From the NCBI GenBank assembly GCA_945877815.1, contig CAMDWJ010000001.1, positions 62,001 through 126,000 of the forward strand: 64,000 bases of DNA. The letters run 5' to 3'. This DNA comes from Caenispirillum bisanense (GTDB lineage Bacteria > Pseudomonadota > Alphaproteobacteria > Rhodospirillales > UBA2165). A program made the translations under genes and the position numbers. Numbering within the stretch: position 1 is the stretch's first letter; every line of letters starts with the position of its first letter. A model generated the notes under the pieces. That model was not told the DNA's origin. It made no database searches and saw only the letters and a list, made by a program, of their open reading frames with translations. This document shows positions 45,280-53,754 of the stretch, piece by piece.

Positions 45280-46809
45280 ATGATGAACTTAAAACGGCTT
45301 CTTGCTTTCGTTCTGTTCGCCATGGGCCTTGCCTTGCCCGCACTGGCGCAGAAGTCGAAGGACACTTTGCGCTTCCCAGTGTTCGATCCGGATGCCGGGA
45401 TCGACACCTACACCATGCCCAGTTCCTTCGCCAACGTCTGGGGTCCATCGGCTTATGACATGCTGCTGGCCTTCGATCCTCAAAAGGGCAGCTTCGTCGG
45501 CCATATTGCCAAATCTTACAAACAGCTCGATCCGGTTACCTATGATTTCGAGATCCGCGACGATTTGAAATGGCACGATGGGCAGAAACTCACTGCCGAC
45601 GATATCGTCTATACGCTGAACTACCTCACCGATCCGAAAGTGACTCTCCGCTACAAGGCCTATTGGCAGTGGATCAAATCGGTTGAGAAAATCGGCCCGC
45701 ATACGGTGCGCGTCGTCGCCAAAATCGTCGCACCCGATAGCTTGATGTATCTCGCCATGCGTACGCCGATGTATCCGAAGCACGCGCATGAACCGCCCGT
45801 CAACAAGATCGACTTCGCAACCAAGCCGGTCGGCTCAGGCCCGCTTCGTATTGTCCAGATGGACAAGAATACCGGCATCGTCGGCGAGAAATACAAAGAT
45901 TACGTTCCAAGCTCAGTGAAAGCGGCGTCCGGCGTCGGACGTGTCGTTTCCCAGCCGATCAAGGATCATGGCACGCTGACGGCAACACTGATGGTGCAAG
46001 GCGCCGATGTGGCAACCGATCTGCCGCCCGATCAGGCGGACGCGCTTGTTAAGAGCGGCAATTTCGAAACGACCCTTGGGCCGCCTAGCACCAGTTATTA
46101 CTTCATCGGCTTTCCGGCGACCGGCTGGGCCAACAACAAGGCACTCGCCGATGTCCGCGTGCGCCGCGCGATTCTGATGGCGATTGACCGCCCGGCGCTG
46201 GTCAAAATTAAGTACGGGCCGCTTGCCAAGGGTATCGAGCCGGAAGAAGGGCTGTGCTCCAAGAGTCAGCTCGGCTGCGGCTTCACCAAGCCAGCCTATC
46301 CCTACGATCCGGCGGGTGCGAAGAAGCTGTTGGCAGAAGCGGGTTATGCGGACGGCTTCGATGTCGTGATCAGTTGCTTTCCAATCGCTTTCACCGAGGC
46401 CCAGGCGGTCTCAGGAATGTTGCGCGCGGTCGGTATTCGCGCCAACGTGCGCACGCACCCGACGGCGCAACGCCAGCAGCTCATCAGCGATGGCAAGGTC
46501 GAGATCGGCAATTACGGCTGGTCGGGCGGCGGCATGTTCGACGTCGCCGGGCAACTTGGCCGCCATGTCGAAAGCAACGATTATGGCGATCCCGAATTGG
46601 CGAAGCTCGCCGAAGTGGTGCCGACGATCATGGATGACAAGCTGCGGCGCGCCGCCGCCGCCAAGGTCTTCGATCGCATCACCGAGATGGCCTATGCCGA
46701 GCCGACCGATCCGAACCGACCGGTGTTCGTGCATACGAAAGAGGTCGTTCTAAATGCGCGCACGATCCGCGCCGAACAGGTCAATCCGCATGAATTCGGA
46801 TGGAAGTGA
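45280..46809 (+). CDS. Family-5 solute-binding protein 5 (between two Rieske genes)
   Basis: A 509-residue exported protein, signal peptide ending ALAQ, then KSKDTLRFPVFDP. It has WHDGQKLTADDIVYTLNYL, the C-x6-C pair CSKSQLGC, YDPAGAKKLLAEAGYADG and the end VNPHEFGWK. It is the closest relative of the copy at 36918 and of the wrecked copy at 26322. It is placed 155 bp after Rieske copy 1 and 160 bp before copy 2, all on the plus strand, so co-expression is likely. Confidence 0.91.
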   Translation: MMNLKRLLAFVLFAMGLALPALAQKSKDTLRFPVFDPDAGIDTYTMPSSFANVWGPSAYDMLLAFDPQKGSFVGHIAKSYKQLDPVTYDFEIRDDLKWHDGQKLTADDIVYTLNYLTDPKVTLRYKAYWQWIKSVEKIGPHTVRVVAKIVAPDSLMYLAMRTPMYPKHAHEPPVNKIDFATKPVGSGPLRIVQMDKNTGIVGEKYKDYVPSSVKAASGVGRVVSQPIKDHGTLTATLMVQGADVATDLPPDQADALVKSGNFETTLGPPSTSYYFIGFPATGWANNKALADVRVRRAILMAIDRPALVKIKYGPLAKGIEPEEGLCSKSQLGCGFTKPAYPYDPAGAKKLLAEAGYADGFDVVISCFPIAFTEAQAVSGMLRAVGIRANVRTHPTAQRQQLISDGKVEIGNYGWSGGGMFDVAGQLGRHVESNDYGDPELAKLAEVVPTIMDDKLRRAAAAKVFDRITEMAYAEPTDPNRPVFVHTKEVVLNARTIRAEQVNPHEFGWK

Positions 46810-46969
46810 TGCGGCGCCACCGGAGTTAAATAGAAAGGCCGCAGGCACTCCAGGCGGCAAGCTTCAACGCAGCAGTCGGTTTTAGCCTATCGCGCGGGAC
46901 GAAATGCGCGCTTCGCAGGTCTTGGCCATCCACGAATTCGCCTAGAAATAAGAAACACGGAGAAACCCC

Positions 46970-48262
46970 ATGCTATCTAAACAGCAGAACGATCTGATCA
47001 CGCAAACCGGTCCCGGCACACCCGGTGGCAAATTGCTGCGCAGCTATTGGCAGCCGGTCGCCACGATCGAGGAAATGCCGATCGGCGGCGCACCCATGCC
47101 GATCCGCATCCTGAGCGAGGATCTTGTGCTCTTCCGTGACGACAAGGATCGTCTCGGCCTGATCGGCCTGCACTGCCCGCACCGCGCGACCGATCTTTCC
47201 TATGGCCGCGTCGAGAATGGTGGGCTGCGTTGCCTTTATCACGGCTGGCTCTTCGATATAAACGGCCAATGCATCGATCAGCCCGCCGAGCCCGAGGACA
47301 AGAAGTTCTGCCACAAGGTGCGCCACACCGCTTATTCGGTGCAAGAATACGGTGGCGTGATCTGGACCTATATGGGCGAAGGCGAGGCGCCGCTCATCCC
47401 GGCCTATCAGTTCCTCGATTGTCCGGAAGAGAACCGCATCGCCTTCCGCCTCATCCAGGAATGCAATTGGGTGCAGGGCCTCGAAAGTTCAATTGATCCA
47501 TCGCACACGTCCTATCTGCATCGTATGGCGCCGCTGAAAAGCCCGGCCGATGCCCAACTGGCCGGCAATCCCTATTACGCCGAGGACACCAATCCCCGCC
47601 TCGACATCGAACATGTCAGCTACGGCGTGCGCATCCATGCGCTGCGCAAGGTAAGCGGCGGCAAAGGGTATCTGCGCGTCAACAACTACATTTATCCGGG
47701 CGGCACCACGCCCGCGAGCAGCGAGCCGCCGCCGGTCAGCGGTTACGGCGGACGCTGGTACGTTCCACGCGACGATTACAGTCATACCCGCTTCGAGTTC
47801 ATCTACAAGCACGGCACGCCGGTCGATAAAGCGGCAGTGACGCGGACCAAGCAGCAGCATGTCGGTCCGGACAAGCGCCATGTCCGTCGCGTCGAGAACC
47901 GCTACATGCAGGATCGCGAGGAACAGAAACGCGACGACACATTCTGTGGGCTCGGACGCTACATCCCGGCGCACGATACCTTCGCAATCGAAACCCAGGG
48001 CGCAATCCAGGACCGCACCCAAGAGCATTTGGGTTCGACCGACGTCGTGATCATCGAGATGCGCAAGGCGCTGCTCAGTGCCATCAAGCAGATGCAGGAG
48101 GGCAAGGAAGCCCCCGGCCTGTTGCGCGATCCCAAGCAGAACCAGTTCCCGGACTTTATCTGTATCTCGGATTTCGTGCGCGACGGCGAGGACGGACCCG
48201 CCTATTGCAAGCGTGTGCTCGGCAGCAGTCCCGGTGGACCGACGAAAGCCGCCGCAGAATAG
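46970..48262 (+). CDS. Rieske non-haem iron oxygenase, alpha subunit (phthalate-dioxygenase type), copy 2
   Basis: A 430-residue paralogue of the oxygenase at 43850. The N-terminal 130 residues are almost identical (same CPHRATDL and CLYHGW Rieske ligands), and the iron motif DPSHTSYLH is conserved. The middle (residues about 185-260) is more diverged (MAPLKSPADAQLAGNPYYAED versus MGPGPGDERSGADARLFSED), where substrate-contacting loops are expected. It probably acts on a related substrate. A hairpin follows the stop. Confidence 0.92.
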   Translation: MLSKQQNDLITQTGPGTPGGKLLRSYWQPVATIEEMPIGGAPMPIRILSEDLVLFRDDKDRLGLIGLHCPHRATDLSYGRVENGGLRCLYHGWLFDINGQCIDQPAEPEDKKFCHKVRHTAYSVQEYGGVIWTYMGEGEAPLIPAYQFLDCPEENRIAFRLIQECNWVQGLESSIDPSHTSYLHRMAPLKSPADAQLAGNPYYAEDTNPRLDIEHVSYGVRIHALRKVSGGKGYLRVNNYIYPGGTTPASSEPPPVSGYGGRWYVPRDDYSHTRFEFIYKHGTPVDKAAVTRTKQQHVGPDKRHVRRVENRYMQDREEQKRDDTFCGLGRYIPAHDTFAIETQGAIQDRTQEHLGSTDVVIIEMRKALLSAIKQMQEGKEAPGLLRDPKQNQFPDFICISDFVRDGEDGPAYCKRVLGSSPGGPTKAAAE

Positions 48263-48277
48263 TCGTAGAAAATAAAT

Positions 48278-48319
48278 CGTCACGCTCGGCCAGGTTGGAC
48301 CGGGTGTGACGCTCATTTT
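48278..48319 (+). terminator. Hairpin after Rieske copy 2, probable terminator
   Basis: CGTCACGCTCGG pairs with CCGGGTGTGACG (12 bp with two G-U pairs), followed by CTCATTTTGG. The T tract is weak. It closes the catabolic region; the rest of the gap at 48263-48578 shows nothing else. Confidence 0.55.
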
Positions 48320-48578
48320 GGCGCAATCGATCGGGGTCTCTTGCGGCATTTTGACAGGAGTGAGTTCGTGGGCTTGCTGACAGGCCGCGAGCAATAAAAG
48401 ACAACTTGGAAAGGTTGCGCGCGCGATGACAGCGTGTCTGAAGGTCATTAAGCGGTAGTATCGCGGGTGGCGCCTTGGCGGAAAATCACCTTCGAGCGAG
48501 CGTCAGCAGTTCGGTTTGTGGGCCTTCGGTTCGGGAGCGAACCGGTCTATAGCGGTCATGACTTTGGGGAGTTCCACG

Positions 48579-49283
48579 ATGACACGCGGTCTGTCACGCT
48601 TCGTATGGGCGATCTCGATCTTCATGATGATCGCGTCAGGCACGCGGATCGGGCTCGCACTTTTCGCAGGCGATCATTTCTCTTCCGAAGAGTGGCGCGA
48701 ATTTCTGACTCTAGGGTTCGTCTACGATGCCGTCGTCGCGTCGTGTTTTGCATTGCCGTGGGCAAGTTACGATGCGTTTGTTCCGGCGGCGCGCCGCATG
48801 CGGTCCACTAGTCGGTTGGAACGGATTTGGGCCGCCGGCTGGGCGATTGCTTATGTATTCATCGTCATTTGTATTGCGGCGATGGAATTTGTCTTCTGGT
48901 CGGAATTCGGCAGTCGCTTCAATTTCGTTGCCGTCGATTATCTCGTCTATACGCACGAAGTGATTGGCAATATCCGGCAGAGCTACCCTGTGGGGGCTTG
49001 GTTGGCGGCGGCCTTTGGTGTGTCGCTCGTCGTGTGGTGGGTGAGTTGGCCGAGACGTTGGGCGGATACGGTCGCGCGACGGCATTCGCGATTTGCGCTA
49101 TTGGCATTCGCGGTCGCCGCCTGCGTGTCGGCGGTTGCGGTGACGCGGTTCGATACGAGCGAACGTGACGCCAATGTCGTTGTGCGCGAACTTTCGATGA
49201 ATGGAGTCTATGCGTTTTTCTATGCCTTCGCACACAACGAACTCGACTACGCGCGCTACTATCCAAATCTGCCATCCGATTAG
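48579..49283 (+). CDS. LtaS/MdoB-type phosphoglycerol transferase, N-terminal membrane half (gene interrupted by TAG)
   Basis: This 234-residue product consists of about five transmembrane helices (residues about 5-28, 40-62, 82-110, 140-160, 175-195) and the start of a periplasmic linker (VVVRELSMNGVYAFFYAFAHNELDY), as in lipoteichoic-acid synthase/OPG phosphoglycerol transferases. GGGGAG at 48567-48572 fits ATG 48579. The frame stops at TAG 49281-49283, and exactly the same frame resumes with the catalytic half. The full-length family protein is about 600-650 residues. Confidence 0.8.
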   Translation: MTRGLSRFVWAISIFMMIASGTRIGLALFAGDHFSSEEWREFLTLGFVYDAVVASCFALPWASYDAFVPAARRMRSTSRLERIWAAGWAIAYVFIVICIAAMEFVFWSEFGSRFNFVAVDYLVYTHEVIGNIRQSYPVGAWLAAAFGVSLVVWWVSWPRRWADTVARRHSRFALLAFAVAACVSAVAVTRFDTSERDANVVVRELSMNGVYAFFYAFAHNELDYARYYPNLPSD

Positions 49284-49286
49284 GTC

Positions 49287-50489
49287 TTGTCGCTGACACG
49301 ATCGCTTGTTGCTCAGAAAAACACGCGCTTCTTGACCGGCGACGGGATCGATCGGCGGGTGAATGCGGCGGGCCCGGAACGGCATTTCAATGTTGTTTTG
49401 ATTAGTGTCGAAAGTCTTTCGGCCGATTATTTGGGCACGTTCGGGAATAAGGACGGGTTGACCCCACAACTCGATGCGCTTGCCGACAAGGGTTTGTTGT
49501 TCACCAATCTTTATGCAACGGGAACGCGTACCGTGCGTGGCCTTGAAGCCTTATCAGTCGGCGCACCACCGATTCCCGGCAACAGCATCGTGCGTCGGCC
49601 GAATAACCAAAACCTCGAAACCCTGGGCGAGGAACTGGGCGAATTCGACTGGTCGCCGCAATGGATTTATGGCGGTTACGGCCTGTTCGACAATATGAAT
49701 GCCTTTTTCGCCGGGAACGGTTACGGGGTGACCGATCGGCGCGATATGGAGCGCGAGAAAATTGCCGTTCATCACGAGACAATCTGGGGCGTAGCGGACG
49801 AAGATCTCTATTCCCTGGCGATGGCTCGCTTCGACGAGATCCATGCCGATGGAAAGCCCTTCTTCGGACATATCATGACGACCTCCAATCACCGACCCTT
49901 TACCTTCCCCGAAGGCAGGGTTGATCGGCGGCAAAAAACCCACGAAGGCGGTGTTCAATATACCGATTGGGCAATCGGGGATTTTATCCGCCGGGCGGCA
50001 GACAAGCCGTGGTATGCGAATACGCTGTTTGTCATTACGGCCGACCATACGGCGAGCGCCATGGGCAAGAGCGACCTTCCCGTCGAACGCTATCACATCC
50101 CAATGATCTGGTACGCGCCGGATCACGTCGAACCTGGGCGGATGGACCGCCTCATGAGCCAGATCGATATTCCGACGACAATCCTTGGTTGGCTGGGCTT
50201 GACCTACGAAAGCAGATTCTTCGGTTACGATATGTTCGCACTCGAGCCCGGACGCGAGCGCGCCTTTATCAGCAATTATCAAACGCTGGGCTATATGCGG
50301 AACAATCGTCTTGTCGTTCTCGGTTTGCAGCGCCCTGCGATGGTAACGAATGGAACGCCCGCGCATCCTGTAGAGCCTGTCGATATCGACGACGAGTCAT
50401 TGACGCGCGAAGCGATCGCCTATTACCAAATGGCCAATTGGATGTTCCGTTCGGGTGAGATGCGCGAGCATGACGAGGTTGTACCCTAG
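49287..50489 (+). CDS. LtaS/MdoB-type phosphoglycerol transferase, C-terminal sulfatase-fold catalytic half
   Basis: This 400-residue segment holds the alkaline-phosphatase-fold domain: a metal Glu in LISVESLSADYLG, the catalytic Thr in ATGTRTVRGLEAL, and the metal Asp-His in VITADHTAS. It continues the membrane half in frame, separated only by TAG 49281-49283 plus one codon. The TTG start at 49287 is merely the first possible reinitiation codon. Without the helices it has no membrane anchor or signal peptide. It either needs readthrough or is a recent pseudogene half. Confidence 0.8.
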   Translation: MSLTRSLVAQKNTRFLTGDGIDRRVNAAGPERHFNVVLISVESLSADYLGTFGNKDGLTPQLDALADKGLLFTNLYATGTRTVRGLEALSVGAPPIPGNSIVRRPNNQNLETLGEELGEFDWSPQWIYGGYGLFDNMNAFFAGNGYGVTDRRDMEREKIAVHHETIWGVADEDLYSLAMARFDEIHADGKPFFGHIMTTSNHRPFTFPEGRVDRRQKTHEGGVQYTDWAIGDFIRRAADKPWYANTLFVITADHTASAMGKSDLPVERYHIPMIWYAPDHVEPGRMDRLMSQIDIPTTILGWLGLTYESRFFGYDMFALEPGRERAFISNYQTLGYMRNNRLVVLGLQRPAMVTNGTPAHPVEPVDIDDESLTREAIAYYQMANWMFRSGEMREHDEVVP

Positions 50490-50978
50490 TCAGCAATTGG
50501 CGCCCGTGGTCTCGGCCATTTCGACGCGCACCGGCGCGAGACCCTGGCGAATGAAACCGAGATCGCCGGCACTCTTTTGCGAAATGTCGAGGATACGGCC
50601 TTTCTTGAACGGGCCGCGATCGTTGATCGTGAGAATTGTCTTCTGGCCGTTTTCGAGATTGGTGACCCTGATGCGGCTGCCGAACGGCAAGTTACGGTGC
50701 GCCGCGGTAGGCGCGTTCCAATCCAATCGTTCGCCGCTGGCCGTTTTGCGAATTTGGCGCGGCTTCCCATACCAGGACGCGACACCTTCCTCGGCATAGG
50801 TCACGAATTCCGTGCAACCTGTGACTCCGCCTTTGTTATTGTCCACTTCGCCGGCGCCATGATCGAGCGGTCCTGCGGGGGCCAGGGTCGTTGGGTTGAT
50901 AGGCTGCTGACAGCCGGCCAGCAGAACGAGGCAGACCGCAAGAATCGCCCAAGTGTGGCGGATGCTTCCCAATTTCAT
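50490..50978 (-). CDS. rlpA: RlpA-like lipoprotein with double-psi beta-barrel
   Basis: This 162-residue lipoprotein has a signal peptide with lipobox LAGC (Cys at about 23). Its double-psi barrel domain has the RlpA motifs GVASWYGKPRQIRKTASGER, AAHRNLPFGSRIRVTN, LTINDRGPF and GRILDISQKSAGDLG, with the catalytic-type His and Asp present. RlpA proteins cleave peptide-free glycan strands at the septum. There is no SPOR domain, as is usual in short alphaproteobacterial forms. It is convergent with the phosphoglycerol transferase gene, the two stops abutting. Confidence 0.9.
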   Translation of the reverse strand: MKLGSIRHTWAILAVCLVLLAGCQQPINPTTLAPAGPLDHGAGEVDNNKGGVTGCTEFVTYAEEGVASWYGKPRQIRKTASGERLDWNAPTAAHRNLPFGSRIRVTNLENGQKTILTINDRGPFKKGRILDISQKSAGDLGFIRQGLAPVRVEMAETTGANC

Positions 50979-51017
50979 GGGTTTTGATAGCGATCTACAT
51001 GCGGTTGGGCAATGCTT

Positions 51018-51755
51018 TCAGGCGAGCGCGACTTTCCGCCAGGATTGTCCGTGCCGTTGCATGGCCCAGGTCAGGCCCCAGCGCGATACCTCGCCGAAAT
51101 GGCGCCAAACGGCCAAAGTCACGCCGGGATGGAACAATAATCCAGTCTCCGGATCGCGTACATATTCGGTGCCGAGTTCGGCCCATTTGATGGCCAGCGG
51201 CAGATTGCATTCGTTATATAGAACCTCGAGATCGTCGCCGCAGATCAGGCCGCCGTCCCGCACGAGCGGTTTCGCGTTGACGATATCCTTGGCGACCTGC
51301 GCATAGGAATGATCGCCGTCGATATAGACGATATCGAACGCGCCCGCCGGGAGCGCGGGCAGGATGTCGTCGCTCTCGCCGCGGCGCACCTCGATCGTGT
51401 CGGACGCACCCGCGCGTTCGATATTGTTTTGGAAGGATGCGAAGGCGGTGCGGGCATTGAGCTGACGCGTTTGTTCGGCATCCAAGAGTTGGCCGATTCC
51501 GGCCTTGCCCTCATAGGGCTGCCATGGATCGACGCAGATCACTCGGCCCGACCCGGCGCAAAAATCGCGCAAGGCCCCGTGCCACATGATGGCCGACTCG
51601 CCGAGCCACGATCCGACCTCGACGATATCGAGGGGCTGTCCAGGTCGCGCTTCGGCCATCAAGGCGACGAAGGAACGCAGGCATCGTTCCTTGCGCGCGC
51701 TGATGTCTTCGCCGCTCATCGAAGGAGGCGACGACGGACCGTCCGCCCAGTGCAT
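51018..51755 (-). CDS. Class I SAM-dependent methyltransferase (Methyltransf_24/CmcI-like)
   Basis: A 245-residue protein with the SAM-binding motif IVEVGSWLGESAIMW (about 44-58), the acidic strand-2 residue in VICVDPW and a motif III-like FDIVYIDGDHSYAQVAKDI. That DGDH signature marks the Methyltransf_24 group, which methylates sugars or small metabolites. The start may instead be Met13. It lies 39 bp upstream of rlpA on the same strand. The substrate is unknown. Confidence 0.82.
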   Translation of the reverse strand: MHWADGPSSPPSMSGEDISARKERCLRSFVALMAEARPGQPLDIVEVGSWLGESAIMWHGALRDFCAGSGRVICVDPWQPYEGKAGIGQLLDAEQTRQLNARTAFASFQNNIERAGASDTIEVRRGESDDILPALPAGAFDIVYIDGDHSYAQVAKDIVNAKPLVRDGGLICGDDLEVLYNECNLPLAIKWAELGTEYVRDPETGLLFHPGVTLAVWRHFGEVSRWGLTWAMQRHGQSWRKVALA

Positions 51756-51787
51756 AGGTCCGTCGCCTGTTTCATGCGCAATATCGC

Positions 51788-52426
51788 CTAGGCGGCTTTT
51801 GCCGCTGTCGCCTGAAGTTCAGCTGCGGCGATCTGAGCCGGGCGCGCGCGGCATTTGTCGAGCCATGCCTTGAAGTGCGGGAATTTGGATAGATCGACAT
51901 TGAAACGGATCAGGCTGCCGGCGATCGACGCGAGATTGAGATCCGCTATGGAGAATTTATTGCCGAGCAGATAGGCGCTTTTCGACAATACCTTCTCGAT
52001 CGCCTGGAGGGGGCGCTGCAACGCCTCTTTGGCGCGTTCGGCCGTGTTTGCATCGCGCTTGGCTTCGGGCAACAAAAAGGTGTGCATCAAGATATCTGTG
52101 GTGTGGCGTTCGACATTCCACATGGACCACAGACTCCACTGCATCGCATGGCTTTCATCCTGTTCGCTGAGCTTGCCGAGTTCGCCACCGGGATATTTCT
52201 TGGCGAGGTAGAGATTGATCGCCAGGCTCTCGTGAATGACGATATCGCCGTCCTTCAGGGTTGGGATCGTCGGCATCGGGTTCATGGCAAGGTATTCGGG
52301 CGTATTGGTTTCCCCTTTGCGGAAATCCCAAGGCACGTTTTCGTATTCGACCCCGAGTTCTTTCAAAGCCCACAAAACGCGTGTGGCGCGCGAGTTAGGT
52401 GTTCCGTACAGCGTGACTTTGGCCAT
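51788..52426 (-). CDS. Glutathione S-transferase family protein
   Basis: A 212-residue GST with a thioredoxin-like N-terminal domain (MAKVTLYGTPNSRATRVLWAL, cis-Pro in PMPTIPTLKDGDIVIHES with the glutathione-binding ES pair). A helical domain with the FSIADLNLAS capping motif follows. Ser12 is a likely catalytic residue, as in theta/phi-like bacterial GSTs. GGGAGG sets ATG 52426. It is distinct from the beta-class GST at 12284. Confidence 0.9.
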   Translation of the reverse strand: MAKVTLYGTPNSRATRVLWALKELGVEYENVPWDFRKGETNTPEYLAMNPMPTIPTLKDGDIVIHESLAINLYLAKKYPGGELGKLSEQDESHAMQWSLWSMWNVERHTTDILMHTFLLPEAKRDANTAERAKEALQRPLQAIEKVLSKSAYLLGNKFSIADLNLASIAGSLIRFNVDLSKFPHFKAWLDKCRARPAQIAAAELQATAAKAA

Positions 52427-52518
52427 GTTGCCTCCCAAGATGATGTTTGTTCCTAACGGGACTCATAGCCCGGTCGAGCGGAAGGTAAAAGTCGATTTAA
52501 AATAAGGGAGTTACTTAT

Positions 52519-53754
52519 ATGTCGGGCGAAGGTGCGCCGCGCGTGAGGCGGTTCGAGGAGCAACGCTGGATTCTTGACAATCTAATCCAGACCGTCGGGG
52601 TCGAGTGGGACCAGCCGCGGGTCAATTACATGAGCGCCCCGGGCGGGCCGGAAGCGTTGGGCGATTTTCGTGCGGCCGCAGCCCGCATCCAGAAATATGC
52701 CGATGTCGATCGCGAATTCATGGCCGCTGCCCGGCGTCGCCAGGCCAAGGCGGAGGCCTTCGAGGCAGCCGGGCGCAGCGTATCGGCGCGCGAAAGCTAT
52801 TTCATCGCGGCCCTTCTATGGGCGACTGCGCGCTGGCCGATCCACGAAGCGAACGCGCGGCTGCTCGACCTTGAGGTCAAGATGAACCATTGCTACGCAA
52901 AGTTCATCCAATATGCGGATCGCCCCATCGAGCGTGTCGAAATTCCCTTCGGCAATCAATTCCTTCCTGGCTATCTGCATCTGCCGCACCGGCCGGCGCC
53001 GGGCGAGAAGTTTCCCTGTGTTGTCACCTCGCACGGCATGGATAGCTGCAAGGAGTCGGGCGTTTTCATGTATGGCGACAAGCTGCTGGAGCGCGGACTC
53101 GCCATCTTTGCGCTCGACGGCCCGGGGCAGGGAGAATGTTTCTCGCGCCGCGTTCTGGTGACCGAGGATAATCATAAGGATGCAGTCGCCGCCGCGCTCG
53201 ATTATCTCGAACGGCGGCCCGAGATTGAAGCCAAGAAATTGGCGTATCGTGGTGTCAGCTTCGCTTCTTACTTCGGCACCGTCGCCGCCGCAGCGCTTGG
53301 CGATCGGCTGAAGGCCTGCGCCGTTTTCGCGGTCTGTCACGAGCCGGGAGCGGGAACGATTTTCAATATCGCCTCGCCCACTTTCAAGATGCGTTTTATG
53401 TATATGGCGGGCTTCGTGGACGAAGAAAAATTCGACAAATTCATGCCGAAGCTCGATCTGCGGCCGATCGCGCACAAAATTACGTGTCCATATCTAGCGG
53501 TCGCCGGCGGCGATGATGAATTGTCGCCGATCGAGCATACCGAGAATCTTATGGGGCTCATCAAGGCGCCAAAGAAACTCGTGGTCTATGAAGGGGCACG
53601 TCACGCGCTCGGCGCCGCGCCATCGGTGATGCTTGGCGAAAATCCGCTGAATTTGGTGTCCGATTGGATCGTTGATCGTCTCGCCGGAAAACCGATGATA
53701 TCGGAAAAGGTCTATTTCGACTCGACCGGGCGCGCGACCGTTACGCCCTATTGA
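52519..53754 (+). CDS. Alpha/beta hydrolase with helical N-terminal region (FrsA/dihydropseudooxynicotine-hydrolase-like)
   Basis: A 411-residue hydrolase. Residues 1-130 are helical, then a strand LPGYLHLPHRP leads into the core: HGMDSCKE (oxyanion hole), DGPGQGE, nucleophile Ser in YRGVSFASYFG, acid in GGDDELSP and catalytic His in GARHALG. The layout matches the DUF1100/FrsA family, which includes C-C bond hydrolases of heteroaromatic breakdown. AGGGAG precedes the ATG. It overlaps the convergent reductase gene by 14 bp. The substrate is undecided. Confidence 0.86.
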   Translation: MSGEGAPRVRRFEEQRWILDNLIQTVGVEWDQPRVNYMSAPGGPEALGDFRAAAARIQKYADVDREFMAAARRRQAKAEAFEAAGRSVSARESYFIAALLWATARWPIHEANARLLDLEVKMNHCYAKFIQYADRPIERVEIPFGNQFLPGYLHLPHRPAPGEKFPCVVTSHGMDSCKESGVFMYGDKLLERGLAIFALDGPGQGECFSRRVLVTEDNHKDAVAAALDYLERRPEIEAKKLAYRGVSFASYFGTVAAAALGDRLKACAVFAVCHEPGAGTIFNIASPTFKMRFMYMAGFVDEEKFDKFMPKLDLRPIAHKITCPYLAVAGGDDELSPIEHTENLMGLIKAPKKLVVYEGARHALGAAPSVMLGENPLNLVSDWIVDRLAGKPMISEKVYFDSTGRATVTPY

